From positions 48,194,075 to 48,258,074 of the forward strand of contig CM059564.1 of the NCBI GenBank assembly GCA_030386875.1: a DNA stretch of 64,000 bases, given 5' to 3'. Shown piece after piece: positions 1-11,078 of this stretch. Numbering within the stretch: position 1 is the stretch's first letter; every line of letters begins with the position of its first letter. Below the pieces are notes generated by a model. The model made no database searches. It worked only from the letters and a program-made list of their open reading frames with translations, and was not told the origin of the DNA. The position numbers were made by a program, and so were the translations under genes. The stretch is from Morinoia aosen (Eukaryota; Arthropoda; Malacostraca; Amphipoda; Talitridae).

Positions 1-442
1 CATATACAGTTAGTAAACAAATTTCTTCTCTTGTGCAGTAATAAATGCATTCAATTTCCCTTAGTTGTAATCAAAGAACTCCAAATAACCGCAGGTTATC
101 TGGTAGTTTACAGCATTGGCAATGATATTTAACCTGAGCTGAATCGCTAAACGACAACTCAGAGTAAAGTGTGAGTGCGTCGCACAGCTCGAGCAATCGT
201 CAAAGAAAAGGCTTGTAAAGAAACTGCACGCCGCTCATTGCGGTAAGAACCGCAACTTGTTCAGAACCGGTATGTAGCTCGTTAACTTGTTCTATATTTA
301 CGAAGCAAATGTTGGTTCGTCTTTTCCTTGAATTAATGGCTTCTGCTCAATTAATTCTTATTTGGGTTATTCATCTATAGGTGATGACAATCTCCTATAT
401 TATTTTTACCATTTTTATAAGATAGATGTGAAATACAAATTT
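1..442. other. non-coding flank, nothing recognised
   Basis: AT-rich sequence with stops in all frames and no transposon ends, tandem repeats or RNA-gene boxes that I can identify. Confidence 0.5.
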
Positions 443-528
443 TACCCTAGATTTCGCATATTTTTTCCTTACCCTAGACAGTACCCTAGGAGGGGTCTGA
501 TTACCCTAGACTAGGGTAATTACCCTAG
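443..528. repeat. cluster of TACCCTAG octamers
   Basis: Six copies of TACCCTAG lie within 86 bases (443, 470, 482, 502, 521, and an inverted copy at 511-518). The copies at 502-509 and 511-518 form a perfect 8-bp inverted repeat around one base. Spacing is irregular, so this is a motif cluster and not a simple tandem array. It could be a group of binding sites or a decayed repeat. No function is assigned. Confidence 0.6.
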
Positions 529-545
529 GAGTGGAAGCACTGCTT

Positions 546-770
546 TGAACTCATTTGTACCACAATGTTAGTTAGTACATCTTAGGGATATTTAGAACTC
601 ATGTAAACCACAATGTTAGTTAGTACATTTTAGGAAGGTTGACTGTTGTATGGCGCTTTAGTATCGCAAGGGTCTTGTGAAGCTTCAGCAACATCTACGC
701 CGTGATACTTAAAACTCATTCAAATCATAATTTCAGGTGATGTATATTCATAGTTTAGGAAGAAGGTTTA
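546..770. repeat. degenerate direct repeat (~49-bp unit)
   Basis: Two close copies start at 546 and 595 and share AACTCAT, CCACAATGTTAGTTAGTACA and TTAGG. A third, more diverged copy starts near 712 and has the same order of landmarks, including a following ATGGCG segment that also trails copy two. Confidence 0.6.
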
Positions 771-1500
771 TTTTTGCATGGCGTTCTACATGTAGAATGG
801 CGCTGTTTTTGCCATAAGCACTTGTGTTTGTCGGTATAAAGCGTTTGGGTTGTTATTACAAGAAAGATTGCTTTGGTAAAAAATTCTATTAATGTGTTGA
901 AATTTTTTTGCTCCTTCTATCATATTTTGAAATGAACATCCTTTGTCTTTCTAGGTAGGTAATTTTTCGTCTGTATTTGCCAGGAAAAATTAGTTGCGGG
1001 CGTTGATTTTTTTTTGCGCAACAGTTTGTACTTATTTTCTTTTGTATGAGCTGCTGGAACTATCGAATTTTTCCAACCTTAGCCTCTTGTGCTACGTACT
1101 GGAGAATAAAATCCATCATAACATTGCGTCTATGAATTTTTGAACGGATTTTTAATTAATTTCGTATTCGTCGTTTGCTGTGGGTTTGCTTCTCAGGTTC
1201 ATATGCAGTTTCCAGCATTGCTCACGTTGAGTAAATTTATTTTTTTCTGGGTTCTAGTTTGGCATCATTTTCATGTCCCACTTTTGTTGATAGTATAGCT
1301 CTGTATGGAGCAGCTTGTACAAGGAAAGTTATTATTTTAACCTCTGAAAGCCTTCAAGTGTTCAGTATTGGCAATGCCGGCTATATCTTTTGAGCATTTT
1401 AATTCCCTTCAACTGTTCGTTTACTTTGATCACAACTTAATCGATTCTCTTTTTCTCGCAGGTATGCCCTCTAAGAACGATTCACTCGAGGTCCTCTACA
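771..1500. other. non-coding, nothing recognised
   Basis: AT-rich spacer with T-runs. No open frame with protein-like composition, no repeat ends and no RNA gene are visible. Confidence 0.5.
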
Positions 1501-1636
1501 CATGAGTAACCATGACTTAGGTAAGGCTAATGTCATTGTTAAGAATCGTTTTCAAGTCGGCAGTATTAACACGTTGACTACGGATTGGTACATATGTGTA
1601 CCACGAGGTAAATTGCTCATTTACATACCGGAATAT

Positions 1637-3839
1637 GAACTTGAACTTGAACTTGAACTTGAAGGCCGACAGTGTCGGGGCCTTTGTAACGGCCTACAAT
1701 TCCCTCCACAATTTTCACACAAAGAGTTCAGCGCCTGGTACCAGACTTGTCCACTAAACTACTCAGGATCTACGATCCTTGTCACAAGCCTCCATTGGAA
1801 GGCATCACCGGGGCAACCAGTGTGTCAAAACACCATCCCCCGGCACATTGGGTCATTACAGCCCATTCTACCAGACTGGCTCATTCCAGTCACTGTCTCT
1901 TACTCCAGGCACGCACAAGAAACACTTTCATAGCCTCAGTGATACTCGCATTACACTCCTGATCCAATCCAGCAAGACAGCTCATACCGCAATCATCTTC
2001 AGCACATCTGGCATTCCACTCATTCTCTCCATACTGCTCAGACACCACATTCATAAGACTCTCTCTCTCTTGCTCATACTTACTACATTCCAGCACAAAA
2101 TGCTCAATTGTTTCCTCTACTCCACTATTACACTGCTGACATAATCTGTTATTATTCTCATTCCATCTCCATGTACGTCTGTTCACACTCAATGACTTAC
2201 ATCTCACAGCAAACAAGAGTTGACTTCCAAAACTACCATCATAGAAGAGCTCAAACTTAGGTGCCTTCTTTTTCATATACCAGTTAAGTGTAGGCTTCCA
2301 CATCATGCTAAGCTTCCACTTATTCAATCCATACTCTTTTGTTTGTCTCTCAATCTCTTTCTTCCACCTCTTGCAGTCCCACTCAGGCCCTACACCTCCT
2401 ACATTTATTAAACTCCAGTCATCCACAGGTCTCCCAATTCTAACATGAATAATCTTTTGCATACTGAGTTTCCTTGCATGCCCCCAACATACTTTCTCCC
2501 AATAGCTTACACTCAGATTCCATTCAAAGATTTGCCTTACCCACCTGCTATTCTGCATTCCTTCAATTCTCACCTTATAATTCAGCACAGCTTTCATCAT
2601 TCTTTCTGAAAATAGGCTCCACCCTAGGTCACCTCTAATGGCTTCTATAGCTGTCCATTTCGGAGCACCCAATGCTACACGTCCTACCTTATTTTGTATC
2701 ACATCCAGCTTTTCAAGATCACTTCTATTCCAAGCAAGAGCACTCATACCATACATGGCACTAGGTACAGCAACATACTTCCACCTTCCTCTCACACATT
2801 CGTACTTGTTTGCTCTGTATCTGGCCACACTACCTAACCGTCCCCGCCACTGCATTGCTTTAGCCACTTTCTCACCTTTAGTTCTAGTACATCCATCTTC
2901 ACTTATCATACAACCTAGATATTTGTATTCTTTTGTTCTACCTATTCTGATTTCTCCAATATTCCACAGTCTGTCTCTATCAGTCTAATCACTATTTATA
3001 ACAATGACCTTACTTTTATCGGCACCAAAGTTCATCTTGAAATCTGTACTATTTCCATTCACAATGTCAAGCATCCTTTGTAGTTCATGACCACATTCAC
3101 TAACCACAACCACATCATCAGCATACAACAAACAGCTCAGTCTCTCATTACCAACTTCCAGTCCTAAACCACTCCCTCTCAGTCGAACTGCTAATTCTTC
3201 TGTGTACAATCCAAACAACAGGGGGGACAGAGTACAGCCCTGTCTCACTCCTCTAACACTCCTCACTTGCCCTGTTTCCAAATTTCCTAACCTGTAGATA
3301 GCACTTGTGTTCTCATACAGACTCTTTACAATGTTCACTATTTTTCTGCTAAAACCAACTTTTCTCAAAATTTCAAACAGCCTAACCCGATCCACTCTGT
3401 CATACGCCTTTTCAATATCCAGGAATGCTAAATATACCTTCTTGTTATCCTTCTTCATTCGCTCAATTATTTCACTCACTACAAACAGATTATCCTCCCC
3501 CCGTCTATCTTGCCTAAAACCATTCTGTTCTTCTCCCAGGACTCCTAATTCCTCAACTAAATTTTTCATTCTCTCATTCAAAATACCACAAAAGATCTTA
3601 CATACGGTGTCACCCAGTGCAATTGGTCTGTAATTTTTAAGTTCTTTCATACTCTTATGTCCACCCTTATGCAACAGAACTACATTACACTTGTTCCAGT
3701 CATCCGGTACTCTTTCACTCTTCCATATCTCATCAAATAAACATTTCAACATACTGACTACACTCTCTCCTCCACATTTATAGAACTCATATGGTATCTT
3801 ATCAGGGCCACATGCCTTTCCATTTTTCACTTTCTTCAA
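1637..3839 (-). mobile_element. 5'-truncated non-LTR retrotransposon with hexamer tail
   Basis: Read on the minus strand, the element enters mid-ORF2 near 3839, runs through reverse transcriptase and a C-terminal zinc knuckle to a TGA at 1890-1892, and has a ~230-base 3' UTR. It ends in four copies of the hexamer GAACTT (plus-strand view, 1637-1660). Truncation at the 5' end and a short tandem 3' tail are typical of target-primed retrotransposition. The endonuclease domain is missing. A target-site duplication is not evident. The protein resembles APE-type non-LTR elements (CR1/L2/Jockey-like range), but I do not fix the clade. Confidence 0.88.
1890..3839 (-). pseudogene. ORF2 reverse transcriptase, one in-frame stop
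   Basis: This encodes the reverse transcriptase that copies element RNA into the genome. Numbering from the methionine at 3857, which lies just outside the homologous part, GPDKIP is at 17-22, NYRPIAL at 75-81, QNGFR at 111-115, the first catalytic aspartate in FLDIEKAYDRV at about 147, GVRQGCTLSPLLF at 203-215 and the YADD active site at 245-248. A TAG at 2985-2987 interrupts the frame. The same frame resumes at once with a YLGCMISEDG motif and continues to a C-terminal knuckle of form CQQC...H...C, then ends at 1890. There is no frameshift, so a single nonsense change separates the halves. The N-terminal endonuclease is absent, so the copy cannot be autonomous. The plus-strand open frames here are shadows. 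Confidence 0.9.
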
Positions 3840-3859
3840 AAAACAAAAAATATACAAGT

Positions 3860-4282
3860 AACGTTTCGACTATTTTGCTACCTTTTACGAAATAAATTTT
3901 AGAGTATAAGGTAACACATTATGGTTCTACTGTATTCTTAACATTTTTTAGGTAGGTTAAAAATGTGTTAGAGCAGTAAAACCGATTTTTCAATAAGACT
4001 TCTTCTAACCTAACCGAACTGAGAGAAGCAACCACACAACTTTAGCCAACGTGTTAAGAACGCAAGAAACCTACATATCAAGTTGATGTACTACGGTGCA
4101 ACTTCAGATTTCATTAGAGTCTAGACCTCTAGTCCACCAGACGTGCTATCCTTTCGACCGCTGGTGAGTCAGGTCATAGCTAGATCAAATCTGTTCTGCA
4201 GAATTTGGGTCGATCACTATAATCTCTAGCATGATGATAGCTGCCAGGTCCTGCAGGTCACACAGTGCGCGCTGTATTTAGC
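3860..4282. other. non-coding spacer
   Basis: No coding or repeat structure is recognised. The part next to the retrotransposon contains GTCGAAACGTTAC on the minus strand, a string I associate with Penelope-element termini, but too little is present to call one. Confidence 0.4.
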
Positions 4283-4510
4283 GTAACACTTTGACTGCGC
4301 CGTGAACCACCGGTGGCCACGGAGGGAATTTCCATGATGCTGCTGATCGGCTAGTAGTCACAAACTCATATTTAAAAAATACTTAATTAAAACTTCACGA
4401 AGGCACGATCCAGATAATGTCTACTATTTTCACCATTGCTTACTAAAATCGGCTTTAAATTTGAGTTAAACATTAAACTTCAGTTTTTCCTGGTGCAGTC
4501 AAAGTGTTGA
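4283..4510 (+). mobile_element. piggyBac-like TTAA MITE, family P1, copy 1
   Basis: A ~228-bp non-autonomous element bounded by AACACTTTGACTGCG at the left and GCAGTCAAAGTGTT at the right, with TTAA-derived ends (GTAA/TTGA here). The TIR start and TTAA target suggest the piggyBac superfamily. The inside holds the landmark ACCACCGGTGGCCACGG near the left end and GAGTTAAACATTAAACTTCAG near the right. There is no coding capacity. At least eight other P1 copies lie in this window. Confidence 0.85.
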
Positions 4511-4734
4511 AGTGGCGTTTAAATTCCGAGGCTCGGCGGTACATCAGATGCCTCGTGTCACAACACGCTGCTTTTTATATTTGCTTCAAATGAAACGCTC
4601 TCCCGAGTCGTGATCTGCCGTATTCTAGATACTCGACTTATGTGCCACCAGAGCGGTGAGTGCAGGTAAGTTCGGCACTAAATACCTGCTTTCTTGGAAT
4701 TGCTTCAAAATCTGTGTATTGGCGTTGTGTGTGA

Positions 4735-4875
4735 TATTGCGACGTGTATGTATATTCATGATCCATTTGTTCATTAAACTTCGTTCATTGCGATGTGTAT
4801 GTTCATGGTTCATTTATTGATGAAATTTCGTTCATTGCGACGTGTATATTCATGGTTCATTTATGATTAAATTTC
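4735..4875. repeat. ~55-bp tandem repeat, 3 copies
   Basis: Three diverged units share ATTGCGACGTGTAT, ATTCATGGTTCATTTAT and AATTTCGTT. No coding meaning is seen. Confidence 0.7.
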
Positions 4876-7358
4876 GTTTGAAATTGTCCCAGTGATTTTA
4901 TATTTTTTGTTTTTTAATGTTAGTTGAATTTTCTGAAAAATCGTTACTCTCAAACGCTTGACTATTAAATGAGCTGGCTGTGAGATAAAGTTTACTTTTC
5001 TTTGAAAAAATAACTTCTTGCCTACTGAAGAGCATTAAGAATTTTCAGTTTTCCGCTGCTGTCATAATTAAATGTTTATTCTTCTTTGTAACAGAAAATT
5101 CATATTTTTTTAATTTCTTATTTTAACTTTCCCTCACAGTTTTAGAGAAGCGAGTTGAATTTGTCACTCAGAAATATCGGTGGCTGTTCATTAATGGTCA
5201 AAAAATACTAATTCATTAACTGCGTACGTTCAAAATAGACGAGTTTTGTTTACTGCAGAATAACTTACATCATTTTTCATGTCTTCAAGGTTCTGTGACA
5301 AATGAGGCTAGCCTTATTAACCTGGTTTTCATTTTTTAAAACTTTTTCACTTAATTTTTTTAATATGAACTCATTCGTACTTTCCCATGTTCAATTACAC
5401 GAATTTAAAAATTACCCATATTTTGTATCATTTCATGTCTCTTGAATATTAAGGATTAATTATGTAACAAAATTTTAACAAGTAGAATTTCGTTGTAGAA
5501 TTTGAGACGAAGACGGTGCGCTGACGTCACCGAGTCAGACGGTGTCCTCGCAGTTCACCGATTTGATAGGATTTCAAGTACTTCATCTCTGTTCTATTGC
5601 TCGTTTTCCAGGTAGAACTCTATTTTGATGATCATTTTCTTTCCCTGATGCGTAAAGCTTCTGCCATTCCTACGTAGACCTGAGCACTTAAATTCGCGCA
5701 GTGCAGTCGCGATGTTCTTTTCTTCTTTTTATGAAGAGTATTCTTTGTAGGACTTGGCGGGGCGTGTGAGTTTTTACATGGTTGTAAACTGTCGAGCGAG
5801 CATATTTCCTGCCATTGGTTGCTATGCGCAAATTCTGAGTTCTTTCAATGCTGTAGGTTAAATTTCTAAATATTCACTGCGTAACCGCGTGAGCAATATG
5901 CGGATACCATGCATCAGTTTCGCCAGTGTTCAGTATTTCAATGTTAAATGCAACGTTGCGAGGTATGAAAGTGTGCTCGACTCCTCAGTTGCTTTCATCA
6001 AAATAATATTAAATAATATTGTGGCTTTGTCTCGATAAACGCAGCCAAGCTTTGTGTTTTTTTTTCTGCTAAACGTCCAAGTGTTTGTCATCAGCTCATC
6101 GTGACGTACTCGCCTGTACTCTTACTTTGTCGTTTTTGCAATAGCTAAGAAGATTTACGAATGCTGATGTATTGCATGTATCTATTTATCCTCAAAAGCG
6201 TTGTTCTGACGAAGAGTTCATTGGAAATAGTGGCAATTGACTCATCTTGAGACGCTTTATGAGAAGCAATGGGGCAAATTCAAACGTTCATATATAGTCA
6301 GTATTTAATCATGATAGCTGGAGGCTTTATTCGCTTCCCGTAGTTTTTAAACAAACTTGCCGCTAGAGAAAAGTTTAGGTTTATGCGAGTGATAAGCTAT
6401 ATTTATTAAGGAATAAAATTCGTCTTATTTGAAGTAATTGTCCTTGGCGCACCTTGAGTCGCTTCACTTGCGATAACGAATCAAGTTTCGCTTTTTGCCA
6501 TCTTTAAATTTTAGTGACAAGCTCAATTTGTGTTGCAGAAATTGAAATTGAGGCTTTTTGATAAATAATTACTCCATCTTCACTGATCTACGTATAACGG
6601 TGTTCTTTTCTGTAAGTTTTAAATGCAGCCTACTCTTTAGAATTGCTGTTCGTTTCCTCATTGCAGGAAGTCTATTCCCTGCGTCCGTGTAGTGCGGGCT
6701 TTAATCTTCTCGCTTGTTTCTGACAGCTCCCATTTTTTGGAGTTCCTTCTTTTCCGTGCGCTCCAATTTTTCACCCATTCATCTTCATGCATCCTGACCT
6801 CCAAAATTATGCTAGATCGTCTCGTTTCTGCTCTGTTTAATTTCATGGTCCAGATCGCGTTTATTTTACCTATTTTTAAAAGCGGAGTTTTAATTCTTGA
6901 ATTCTATGTTCTTGAGAACATTAATTTTTGGGGGGCTTAGCGAATATTGCACTAATTTTTTTATTTTGAATTCATGACATGCTCTTGCCAACATTTATTT
7001 GGAAACAAAGCGGTGATGATTATTTCTCAAAGTATTCCTCATTTTTTCAACTTTAAAGCAAACATTATTACTTCAAGTCCTTAAAGCATTTATTAACGTT
7101 AAGCACTCAGAAAGAAACTGCGGAATTTTGGCTCTTTTCTATATCAATGTAGGACTGTGGAGTGCATTTGACTTGTGTCCCTGAGCAAGACATGCTGGCA
7201 GACAAGACATATATTCTTGTAAGCAAGAGTGGGAGAGGGAAGCCTCCTGCATCGCTGCCACGTTATGTTAAGTTTCAGCAGACTGAACTTGGGCTCTGTG
7301 ATACTGGACCAGCGCAGGCAGGCCGCGGCCGAGTGCTCGCTCAGCTTTAGGCCGGGCT
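4876..7358. other. 2.5-kb non-coding stretch
   Basis: AT-rich sequence with scattered T-runs. I find no exon with protein-like composition, no transposase fragment and no tandem array. GC content rises in 7160-7350, just before the trinucleotide tract, but I cannot assign a product there. Confidence 0.45.
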
Positions 7359-7471
7359 CCTGCTGCTGCTGCTGCTTGTGGTGATGGTGGTGGTGCTGCA
7401 GTGTTGTGGTGGTGGTGCTGATGCTGCCATTCGTCTTGTGGTGGTGGTGGTGGTGGTGGTGGTGGTGGTGG

Positions 7472-7556
<85 letters not shown>

Positions 7557-7600
7557 AGTTTTGTGCTGGTGGTGGTAATGGTGGTGGTGCTGTGGTGTTT
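7359..7600. repeat. trinucleotide tract (GTG)12(CTG)27
   Basis: A pure GTG run (7438-7473, 12 units) passes directly into a pure CTG run (7474-7554, 27 units, then CTA). Shorter CTG and GTG runs flank it from 7359. The CTG tract reads CAG on the other strand. Forward translation gives valine then leucine runs with no flanking domain, so I treat it as a microsatellite. Pure CTG/CAG tracts of this length are often length-polymorphic. Confidence 0.95.
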
Positions 7601-8310
7601 CTTGTACAGTGGAGCTAGTGACTGTGCTGGTGTAGTGTGATGCAGTGATGTTGGTCTGTGATGCTGTGAAACGGCTTGTGCTGTAGCTAAATTGTTCTCA
7701 TGGACAGAGAATTTCTGTGGCCTGAAATAAGGGGTTCCAAGACTCAGGTGGTTCTGTCCCCCGCTAATATTCTAACCTTGAAATTGTCCAACGAGGCTCT
7801 CGGTGCCTTTGGGTCTGATTTATTACATTCATATCACCTTATGACTGTTGCTCAGTGTCGCTAAGTTATTAATTCTCTTTGCTTTTCTGACATACGTCTC
7901 GATGACTTTACTTCTCACTGTCTCCGAGAAAATGCAGGCAAGCCCACAATTTCAGTGCAGCGATAGAACTTCTCTGCGATCGGTTTTCCTTCAGTTACAG
8001 CGCGCCCGTTCGTCCAGTTCAGGAGAAATAAGCCCAGTATTTAGTGTCCGTAGAATAAATTACGAACGAAAGCAAGCATGATTAACGCATTCCAATTTTC
8101 CGTGTTTTGAGCGGCAATCGATTTGATTATTGGAGAACAAGCAATTCCCTGATGTTACCTTAGGAGCTTGTGCCAATCGGAGATTGGTTCGACACGTTAC
8201 CCGCCTGCCTGAGAGCTGTGCCGAGACCGCCTTTGTTGGAGAAAATTCGTGCTCTTCAATGTTGCTTTCGCGCGAGCTGTCTCGCGGGAGAGCCGTGGTG
8301 GAAATACCGC
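7601..8310. other. non-coding spacer
   Basis: Near-average composition. Short open frames run in several directions and none resembles a known protein. No repeats are recognised. Confidence 0.4.
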
Positions 8311-8690
8311 GCCCTCGTATCATTGAATGGCGCCCTCATATCGAAATACTGCTCCCTCATATCACCGAATGGCGCCCTCATATCGAAATACTGCTCCCTC
8401 ATATCGAAATACTGCTCCCTCATATCACCGAATGGCGCCCTCATATCGAAATACTGCTCCCTCATATCATCGAATGGCGCCCTCATATCGAAATACTGCT
8501 CCCTCATATCACCGAATGGCGCCCTCATATCGAAATACTGCTCCCTCATATCGAAATACTGCTCCCTCATATCACCGAATGGCGCCCTCATATCGAAATA
8601 CTGCTCCCTCATATCGAAATACTGCTCCCTCATATCACCGAATGGCGCCCTCATATCGAAATACTACGGTCTCATATCATCAAATGGTCG
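8311..8690. repeat. 21-bp minisatellite with two alternating unit types
   Basis: Seventeen full 21-bp units run from 8321 to 8677. Type A is CGAAATACTGC plus TCCCTCATAT. Type B is CACCGAATGGC plus GCCCTCATAT (CATT and CATC variants occur). The order is B A B A A B A B A B A A B A A B A, with recurring AAB blocks that suggest duplication of a higher-order block. Because 21 is a multiple of three and the unit lacks stops in several frames, long frames stay open on both strands at once. That is expected without coding. No signal peptide or unique flanking domain supports a protein. Confidence 0.95.
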
Positions 8691-9574
8691 CTGTGAATTT
8701 GAATATCAAAGAGTATTTGAGTTACTTAGGTGAACTTGATATTTTTTTAATGACGCTTTATGCTGGTCATTTTGTAAGACAATGCTACCTGAGATACTGA
8801 ATCTAATGTTTTAACTCGCTCTGCCGACAACGATGCAGCCTCGGAATGCTGTTGACCAACTTTCAAGTTCAAATAAAATAATGCAGTGTAATTGCCTGTG
8901 GTGCGTTTCATGGAGCTATTCTGATTCTGTTGAAATTATATTTTTGTTGTGCGAATTGCATTATTTTTTAACCAGTCGAAGAGTTTAGCTTAACCTCGTT
9001 GTAAGCTGGTTTAAAACAGTGCTCTAGTTTCACTTGTAACATCTCAGGAGTTTTGCATTTCTTTAGCTTTCATCTTGTGTAATAATTGTCGAATTTCATA
9101 ATTATTTCCAATTATAATTGGCGTCTTTGCGCATGCTCAAATGCAGTCACCCTGTTGTGTATCTGTTACGAGTATTATTGATGGAGTTTCTGGGATTTTA
9201 GGATTTATTCTTTCAGCTATTTAACGTTTTCAGTGAAGAATTAGGCGGTAGCATGCCTGGTTTATGTGATGAATTGATAAGATGTAATTGAATAACGACC
9301 GCCATGTTTGTCGCATGGATTTAAGAGACGTACTAAAAATAAAAAATTAGCTTGTGTAGAGTTACGCGTGTGGGGGTCATCATCAATAATCGGTCTGGGC
9401 CAACATAGATAGCTAAGAAACTCATAAAAATGCCGGAAGTGGCGCAGGGGAAAAGTTCATCTCCGACAGACCGCATTCATCCATAACCAATACAGCACCG
9501 CCCTCTGACCGCTGCTGAACTTGCGTACTTCGGCGGCTGGAAGGGTTGCCATTAAAAGCCCCACTCAAGAAAAC
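8691..9574. other. non-coding spacer
   Basis: AT-rich, stops in all frames. No gene, transposon end or tandem repeat is recognised. Confidence 0.45.
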
Positions 9575-10120
9575 CAAAAACCCAGGTGGGTTATTTTATT
9601 TTACAAAGAAAAGCAGGTGGGCTGTTTTTTTTTACTAAAAACCCTGGTGAGCTGGTTAAAAAACCAGACAGGCTGTTTGTTTAAAAAACAGGTAGGATGT
9701 TTTTTTTAAAACTTAGGTGGGCTGTTTTTTAAAAACCTAGGTGGGCTGTTTTTTAAAAACCCAGGTGGGCTGTTTTTTAAAAACCCAGGTGGGCTGTTTT
9801 TTAAAAACCCAGGTGAACTGTTTTTTTTAAAAACCCAGGTGAACTGTTTTTTAAAAACCCAGGTGGGCTGTTTTTTAAAAACCCAGGTGGGCTGTTTTTT
9901 AAAAACCCAGGTGGGCTGTTTTTTAAAAACCCAGGTGGGCTGTTTTTTAAAAACCCAGGTGGGCTGTTTTTTAAAAAAACAAGGTGGGCTGTTTTTTAAA
10001 AACCAAGGTGGGCGGTTTTTTAAAAACCAAGGTGGGCGGTTTTTAAAAAACCAAGGTGGGCGGTTTTTAAAAAACCCAGCTGGGCTGTTTTTTTAAATGC
10101 ACGTAAGCTGTTTCTTTAAA
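9575..10120. repeat. 24-bp minisatellite carrying CAGGTG
   Basis: About 22 units of the form AAAAACCCAGGTGGGCTGTT plus TTTT. The central block (about 9710-9970) is very regular and the edges drift to AAGGTGGGCGG. Each unit joins a self-complementary TTTTTTAAAAA to CCCAGGTGGGC, so CAGGTG E-box strings recur with helical-scale spacing. The open frame across it (repeated VGCFLKTQ) is a by-product of the 24-bp period. Confidence 0.95.
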
Positions 10121-10144
10121 GAATCCCATTGGGCTTATTTTTTA

Positions 10145-10440
10145 AACCGCGATTTTTTCGAACCCTGCTGGCTGCTGGCGAGCCTCGGCTCCATATCCAA
10201 AGCTCGTTTAAAGGCGAGCGTCGGCCTCCTCAGTTGCGGCGGCGGCTGCAGCGCAGGAAATTGCCGCGTTTCATCTTGTGCGGAAATGCGCTCAATTTTT
10301 GACTGGCACGTCATTAGGGCAACGCGCATTTTGCGCTCCCGTACGTCGGGGCGGCAGCGCCGTGTGTGCGCTCGAATGCAGCTCTTCGTTTTAGGCGCAT
10401 GAAGCCAATGCCTCCTGTGGAGGTCTTTCCACAGGTGCGA
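10145..10440. other. CpG-rich patch
   Basis: This ~300-base segment is much richer in G+C and CpG than its neighbours (CGTACGTCGGGGCGGCAGCG and similar strings). Such patches in AT-rich arthropod DNA often mark promoters or first exons. Open frames on both strands show no known domain, and there is no clear TATA or splice site defining an exon. Confidence 0.4.
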
Positions 10441-10484
10441 ATTCAATGTTCAATAGCGAATTCAAGCTATGAAAATACAATTTT

Positions 10485-10795
10485 AGTGTATTCCTATTAT
10501 TCCTTATTACGAACATACAGAAGACTCTCATTTCGCCAACGCAGAATCGCAGTGTATTCTTTATAACGAAATTACAGAAAACTTGCAGTTTGCGAATACC
10601 TGGAAACGCTGTGATATTTTTCTGTCCGTGCGTGCTGAGGTGAGTGAACCCGTGCGTTGCGGTGCTTGTGCATTTATTATTCCTTATTACGAATTTACAA
10701 AAGACTCGCATTTCGCAAATGCCTACAAACGCTCTCGTGTTTTGCTGTCCGTGCGTGCTGAGGTGAGTGACCCGTGCGTTGCGGTGCGATAAGCG
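10485..10795 (+). repeat. ~115-bp tandem repeat, 2.5 copies
   Basis: Units share TTATTCCTTATTACGAA, a CATTTCGC segment, GTCCGTGCGTGCTGAGG and CCGTGCGTTGCGGTGC. The two complete copies each contain GAG|GTGAGTG, an excellent 5' splice-site consensus. No matching coding exon is evident upstream. Confidence 0.8.
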
Positions 10796-10944
10796 ACGTG
10801 CTTGCGCTCCCTCAGTGCGATAAGCGCCCCGACCTGAGCTGGCAGCCCGCCACCCTTTCTTGCGGCGCCTTCAGGAGACGTCGTGAGCAATTTACTCGCA
10901 TTGTGTTCCTGCTTTTGCTGAAGTGATCATTAAACGGAGGCAAA

Positions 10945-11078
10945 TTGAAGAGCTGAAAACTATCCACTCATGCGTGCGCGTCTGTGTTGTGTTCTCTATT
11001 TATTGCTGCGAAATTGAAGAGCTAAAAACTATCCTCTCTTGCGCGTCTGTGTTGTGTTCTCCATTTATTGCTTCATGA
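10945..11078. repeat. ~67-bp direct repeat, 2 copies
   Basis: Two neighbouring copies share AATTGAAGAGCT, AAAACTATCC and GTCTGTGTTGTGTTCT followed by ATTTATTGCT. Confidence 0.8.

Noticed and set aside
1502-2144. Plus-strand genes in the first 2 kb
   Set aside because: They lie antisense to the 3' end of the minus-strand retrotransposon and include its hexamer tail.
3840-3900. Hammerhead or Penelope terminus at the 5' junction of the retrotransposon
   Set aside because: GTCGAAACGTTAC is suggestive, but the CTGANGA half of the core is missing.
7378-7578. Membrane protein from the Val/Leu run
   Set aside because: It is a direct translation of (GTG)n(CTG)n with no flanking protein-like sequence.
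8130-8800. Protein-coding gene across the 21-bp repeat
   Set aside because: Several overlapping frames on both strands are open at once, as expected for a stop-free period divisible by three. No independent coding support.
9575-10120. CRISPR array
   Set aside because: Units are contiguous tandem copies with no unique spacers and no cas genes. The window is eukaryotic. The same applies to the arrays at 8311, 23815, 41655, 49270, 55043 and 59193.
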